From contig CALUMU010000007.1 in the NCBI GenBank assembly GCA_944321825.1, forward strand, positions 1 to 64,000: a stretch of DNA of 64,000 bases, read 5' to 3'. A program made the translations under genes and the position numbers. The notes beneath the pieces were generated by a model. The model had not been told where the DNA came from, searched no databases, and saw nothing but the letters and a program-made list of their open reading frames with translations. Below are positions 62,148-64,000 of this stretch, one piece after another (the stretch's first letter is position 1; each line of letters starts with the position of its first letter). The DNA is from Candidatus Amulumruptor caecigallinarius. GTDB lineage: Bacteria; Bacteroidota; Bacteroidia; Bacteroidales; Muribaculaceae.

Positions 62148-64000
62148 TTAGATTTTTTCAATTACAGGCAGAATAATCTCCCAGATAAGATTTAGTTCCG
62201 ACGCCATATCGTCGAGGTCGGCTGTGACGGCAACAACTGCATTGTGGTCGGGAAGTACAAGGATATACTGGCCGTTGGCTCCATCGGCACGATAGCTGTT
62301 GTGGCGGCCACGCCATATCTGATAGCCGTAGCCCTGCATCCAATCGTTGTTTTCCGGATCTTTCCGCTTGTACTGGTCGTCGGTCATACCTCCCGGACGA
62401 GACGGCACTTGGGCTTTCGACGCTTCCTCAATCCACCATTCAGGGAGCAGCTGCTTGCCGTCCCATTTGCCCTTCTGTAGATAGAACTGGCCTATTTTTG
62501 CCATATCCTCGGTCTTGAGATACAAGCCCCATCCGCCGCAATTGATACCGTCGGGGTTTTCATCCCACGTGATGCCCGTGATGCCGAGCGGACGGAACAG
62601 ACGCGGGGTGAGGTAGTCGAAGATGTTCTCGCCTACGGCTTTCTGCACGATGGCCGACACCATGAATGTACCAAGGCCATTGTAGGCGTAATACGTTCCA
62701 GGAGTGTAAGGAACAGGCTCGGCAAGAAATGCCGCCACCCAGTCATATTCCGTCTGACGCTGAGCTTTGGTATTTGCCTTAGCCTGTCCGCTGGTCATCG
62801 TCAGCAGGTCGCGGACAGTCATATTCTTGAGATTGTCGCTCACCTTCCCGGGGAGCTTGTCGGGGAAAAACCGTATTACCTTGTCGTCAAGATCCAGCTT
62901 GCCCTCGGCCACAGCAAAGCCTGCCGCCGTGGAGGTGAGGGTCTTGCTGGCTGAGTTCATGATGTGAGGCGTGTCGGGGCGACCCAGGCTGTTCCACTTT
63001 TCACCAAGCACTTTGCCATCTTTAAGCACCATCACAGAGTGTATGTCAAGCCCCTTGCCGGCTGCTGCGCCGATGTAGCGGTCAATCGCCCGCTGCATAG
63101 CGGGCTGGTGGCTGCGCGGCAGCGGACTGGCGAGCTGCCCCACGGTGACGAGCTGCACGTTGTTATCTCTCAGAGCCGACTTCACGCGCTCGCTCTTGTA
63201 GAGGTCGATGACACCCTGGCGGTCGGCGGCGACATCCTCATAGCCGACATGGTACACTGTCGCCATTTCGGCATCATCATAGGCTGGATGGTCTATGAAC
63301 ATATACTTCTTGCCGGGCTTGAGGTTTTTGACCATATTGATAAATGACTGTTCCTTCTCGGCAAGAGTCCTATGCCTACCTTGCATCATGCCGTAAGCTC
63401 CGTCGGCGTATGTGACAGACTCATAGCCCTTGTCCACCGACGAGGGACTGTCCACCGACGGTAGATGGTATTCGTCAGCCAGGCGCTGTACCAGCTGCTG
63501 CAGCTCGGAGGTGAAGAATGTGCAGCCCATGTGGCTGGAAATATGCGATACTTGAGGTATGTCCTTGATTACACGCTCGATTTGTGCGCGAAATTCTTGC
63601 TCCACCTCGGCGAGGTCATACCCCCGCTCCCCATACGATTGCCCCGGATAGGCGGGATTGGGCTGGATCATCGGCAAGAAATAGCCGTTGGCATCTACAA
63701 GCGATATTGCATCGGTCAGCGGACGCCATTTGGCGTTCTCCCACTCGCTTGTGATGGCGAGATGTAAGCCTACGTCAAGACCCGGTGCGTCACACAGCAT
63801 CTTCACAGCTTCAGGGTACCACGCAGCCACGGGCATCACCTCCACAGACCGCGAGATACCATTGCGGTAGATATCCATCACGGCCTCGTTGACCGAGTGG
63901 AATGCTCCCATATCGTCCATGCGCACAGCCAGCTGTGCCGGTTCGTGCAGCGCCATCGCCGCAAGCGTTGCGGCCGAGGATGCAATAAGTGTCAATAATC
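62148..64000 (-). CDS. ChbG/YdjC-like deacetylase fused to a class C beta-lactamase-like serine hydrolase (5' end cut by window)
   Basis: At least 615 aa; the reading frame stays open to the window edge and the true start with its signal peptide probably lies outside. The N-terminal ChbG/YdjC domain (about 20-290 of the visible part) has RMDDMGAFHSVNEAV (metal Asp pair), VGLHLAIT and HISSHMG, giving the Asp/His metal site of glycan deacetylases. The C-terminal domain (about 305-615) is a penicillin-binding/beta-lactamase type hydrolase with SxxK in NSASKT and YxN in YYAYNG. Such serine hydrolases are often esterases. The pairing suggests combined N- and O-deacylation of a glycan (inference). 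Confidence 0.88.
   Translation of the reverse strand, partial: LLTLIASSAATLAAMALHEPAQLAVRMDDMGAFHSVNEAVMDIYRNGISRSVEVMPVAAWYPEAVKMLCDAPGLDVGLHLAITSEWENAKWRPLTDAISLVDANGYFLPMIQPNPAYPGQSYGERGYDLAEVEQEFRAQIERVIKDIPQVSHISSHMGCTFFTSELQQLVQRLADEYHLPSVDSPSSVDKGYESVTYADGAYGMMQGRHRTLAEKEQSFINMVKNLKPGKKYMFIDHPAYDDAEMATVYHVGYEDVAADRQGVIDLYKSERVKSALRDNNVQLVTVGQLASPLPRSHQPAMQRAIDRYIGAAAGKGLDIHSVMVLKDGKVLGEKWNSLGRPDTPHIMNSASKTLTSTAAGFAVAEGKLDLDDKVIRFFPDKLPGKVSDNLKNMTVRDLLTMTSGQAKANTKAQRQTEYDWVAAFLAEPVPYTPGTYYAYNGLGTFMVSAIVQKAVGENIFDYLTPRLFRPLGITGITWDENPDGINCGGWGLYLKTEDMAKIGQFYLQKGKWDGKQLLPEWWIEEASKAQVPSRPGGMTDDQYKRKDPENNDWMQGYGYQIWRGRHNSYRADGANGQYILVLPDHNAVVAVTADLDDMASELNLIWEIILPVIEKI

Overview
The window looks like a chromosomal segment of a Bacteroidota bacterium, order Bacteroidales, most likely a Muribaculaceae-type gut organism. 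The evidence is a full type IX secretion (T9SS) core locus plus porX, the rpmB-rpmG-DUF4295 trio, an LptC / FadL-like OMP / type III pantothenate kinase block, an inositol-lipid locus, and recurrent TTTG-N19/20-TAnnTTTG promoter elements of the Bacteroidota primary sigma factor. Coding DNA is moderately GC-rich except in one AT-rich island at about 53.4-57.0 kb. The genus is inference only; no rRNA gene is present.

Layout. 0.3-7.5 kb: RNA methyltransferases (RsmI-like, RsmF-like), an MBL hydrolase, an esterase, a thioesterase, an OMPLA-type phospholipase, a Nudix protein and a PepSY-like secreted protein. 7.6-12.8 kb: minus-strand envelope and housekeeping genes (GldE/CorC-like protein, lptC, FadL-like OMP, coaX, holA). 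13.3-15.7 kb: rpmB-rpmG-DUF4295 and, divergently, recF-DUF721. 15.9-20.5 kb: TrpB2 and a PMCA-type Ca2+ ATPase, then tRNA-Ser(CGA). 21.1-29.6 kb: a secreted hydrolase and the T9SS array porT-porP-gldK-gldL-gldM-gldN. 30.2-34.6 kb: two Mip-like FKBP isomerases, a DUF4465 lipoprotein, fmt and an ECF sigma factor. 34.7-39.3 kb: a two-component system next to a PiT phosphate transporter. 39.5-48.3 kb: pdxA, then a nucleotidyltransferase, an ATP-grasp enzyme, an acyltransferase, a CDP-alcohol phosphatidyltransferase, a HAD hydrolase and myo-inositol-phosphate synthase, followed by manC and a small FKBP. 48.4-51.6 kb: lysS-gpsA-folA and tRNA-Arg(CCU).

The right end is the accessory, unstable part. 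Full-length porX (51.7-53.3 kb) is separated from a second, truncated copy of its 5' end (56.9-57.3 kb) by 3.56 kb of AT-rich DNA encoding a class II Fic protein and a UvrD-like helicase that is frameshifted at an A8 tract. The two porX copies form a 451-bp direct repeat, as expected if a circle of about 4.0 kb integrated by one homologous crossover. Beyond it lies a decaying group: a frameshifted DUF2490-like protein, an internally deleted esterase remnant and a TonB-dependent receptor with an in-frame stop. These are followed by an apparently intact carboxylesterase and a ChbG-deacetylase / serine-hydrolase fusion cut by the window edge.

Several repeat families not explained by genes are present: an AT-rich long palindrome (6.8 kb, and both copies of the porX upstream region), related long inverted repeats beside trpB2 (17.3 and 17.5 kb), a REP-like GC-rich palindrome family (13.0 and 29.8-30.0 kb), a 9-bp tandem array (0.1 kb) and a 26-bp-arm hairpin after fmt. 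The most interesting systems are the inositol-lipid locus, with its nucleotidyltransferase and an ATP-grasp enzyme carrying an ITPK-reminiscent motif, and the porX-flanked Fic/helicase island.
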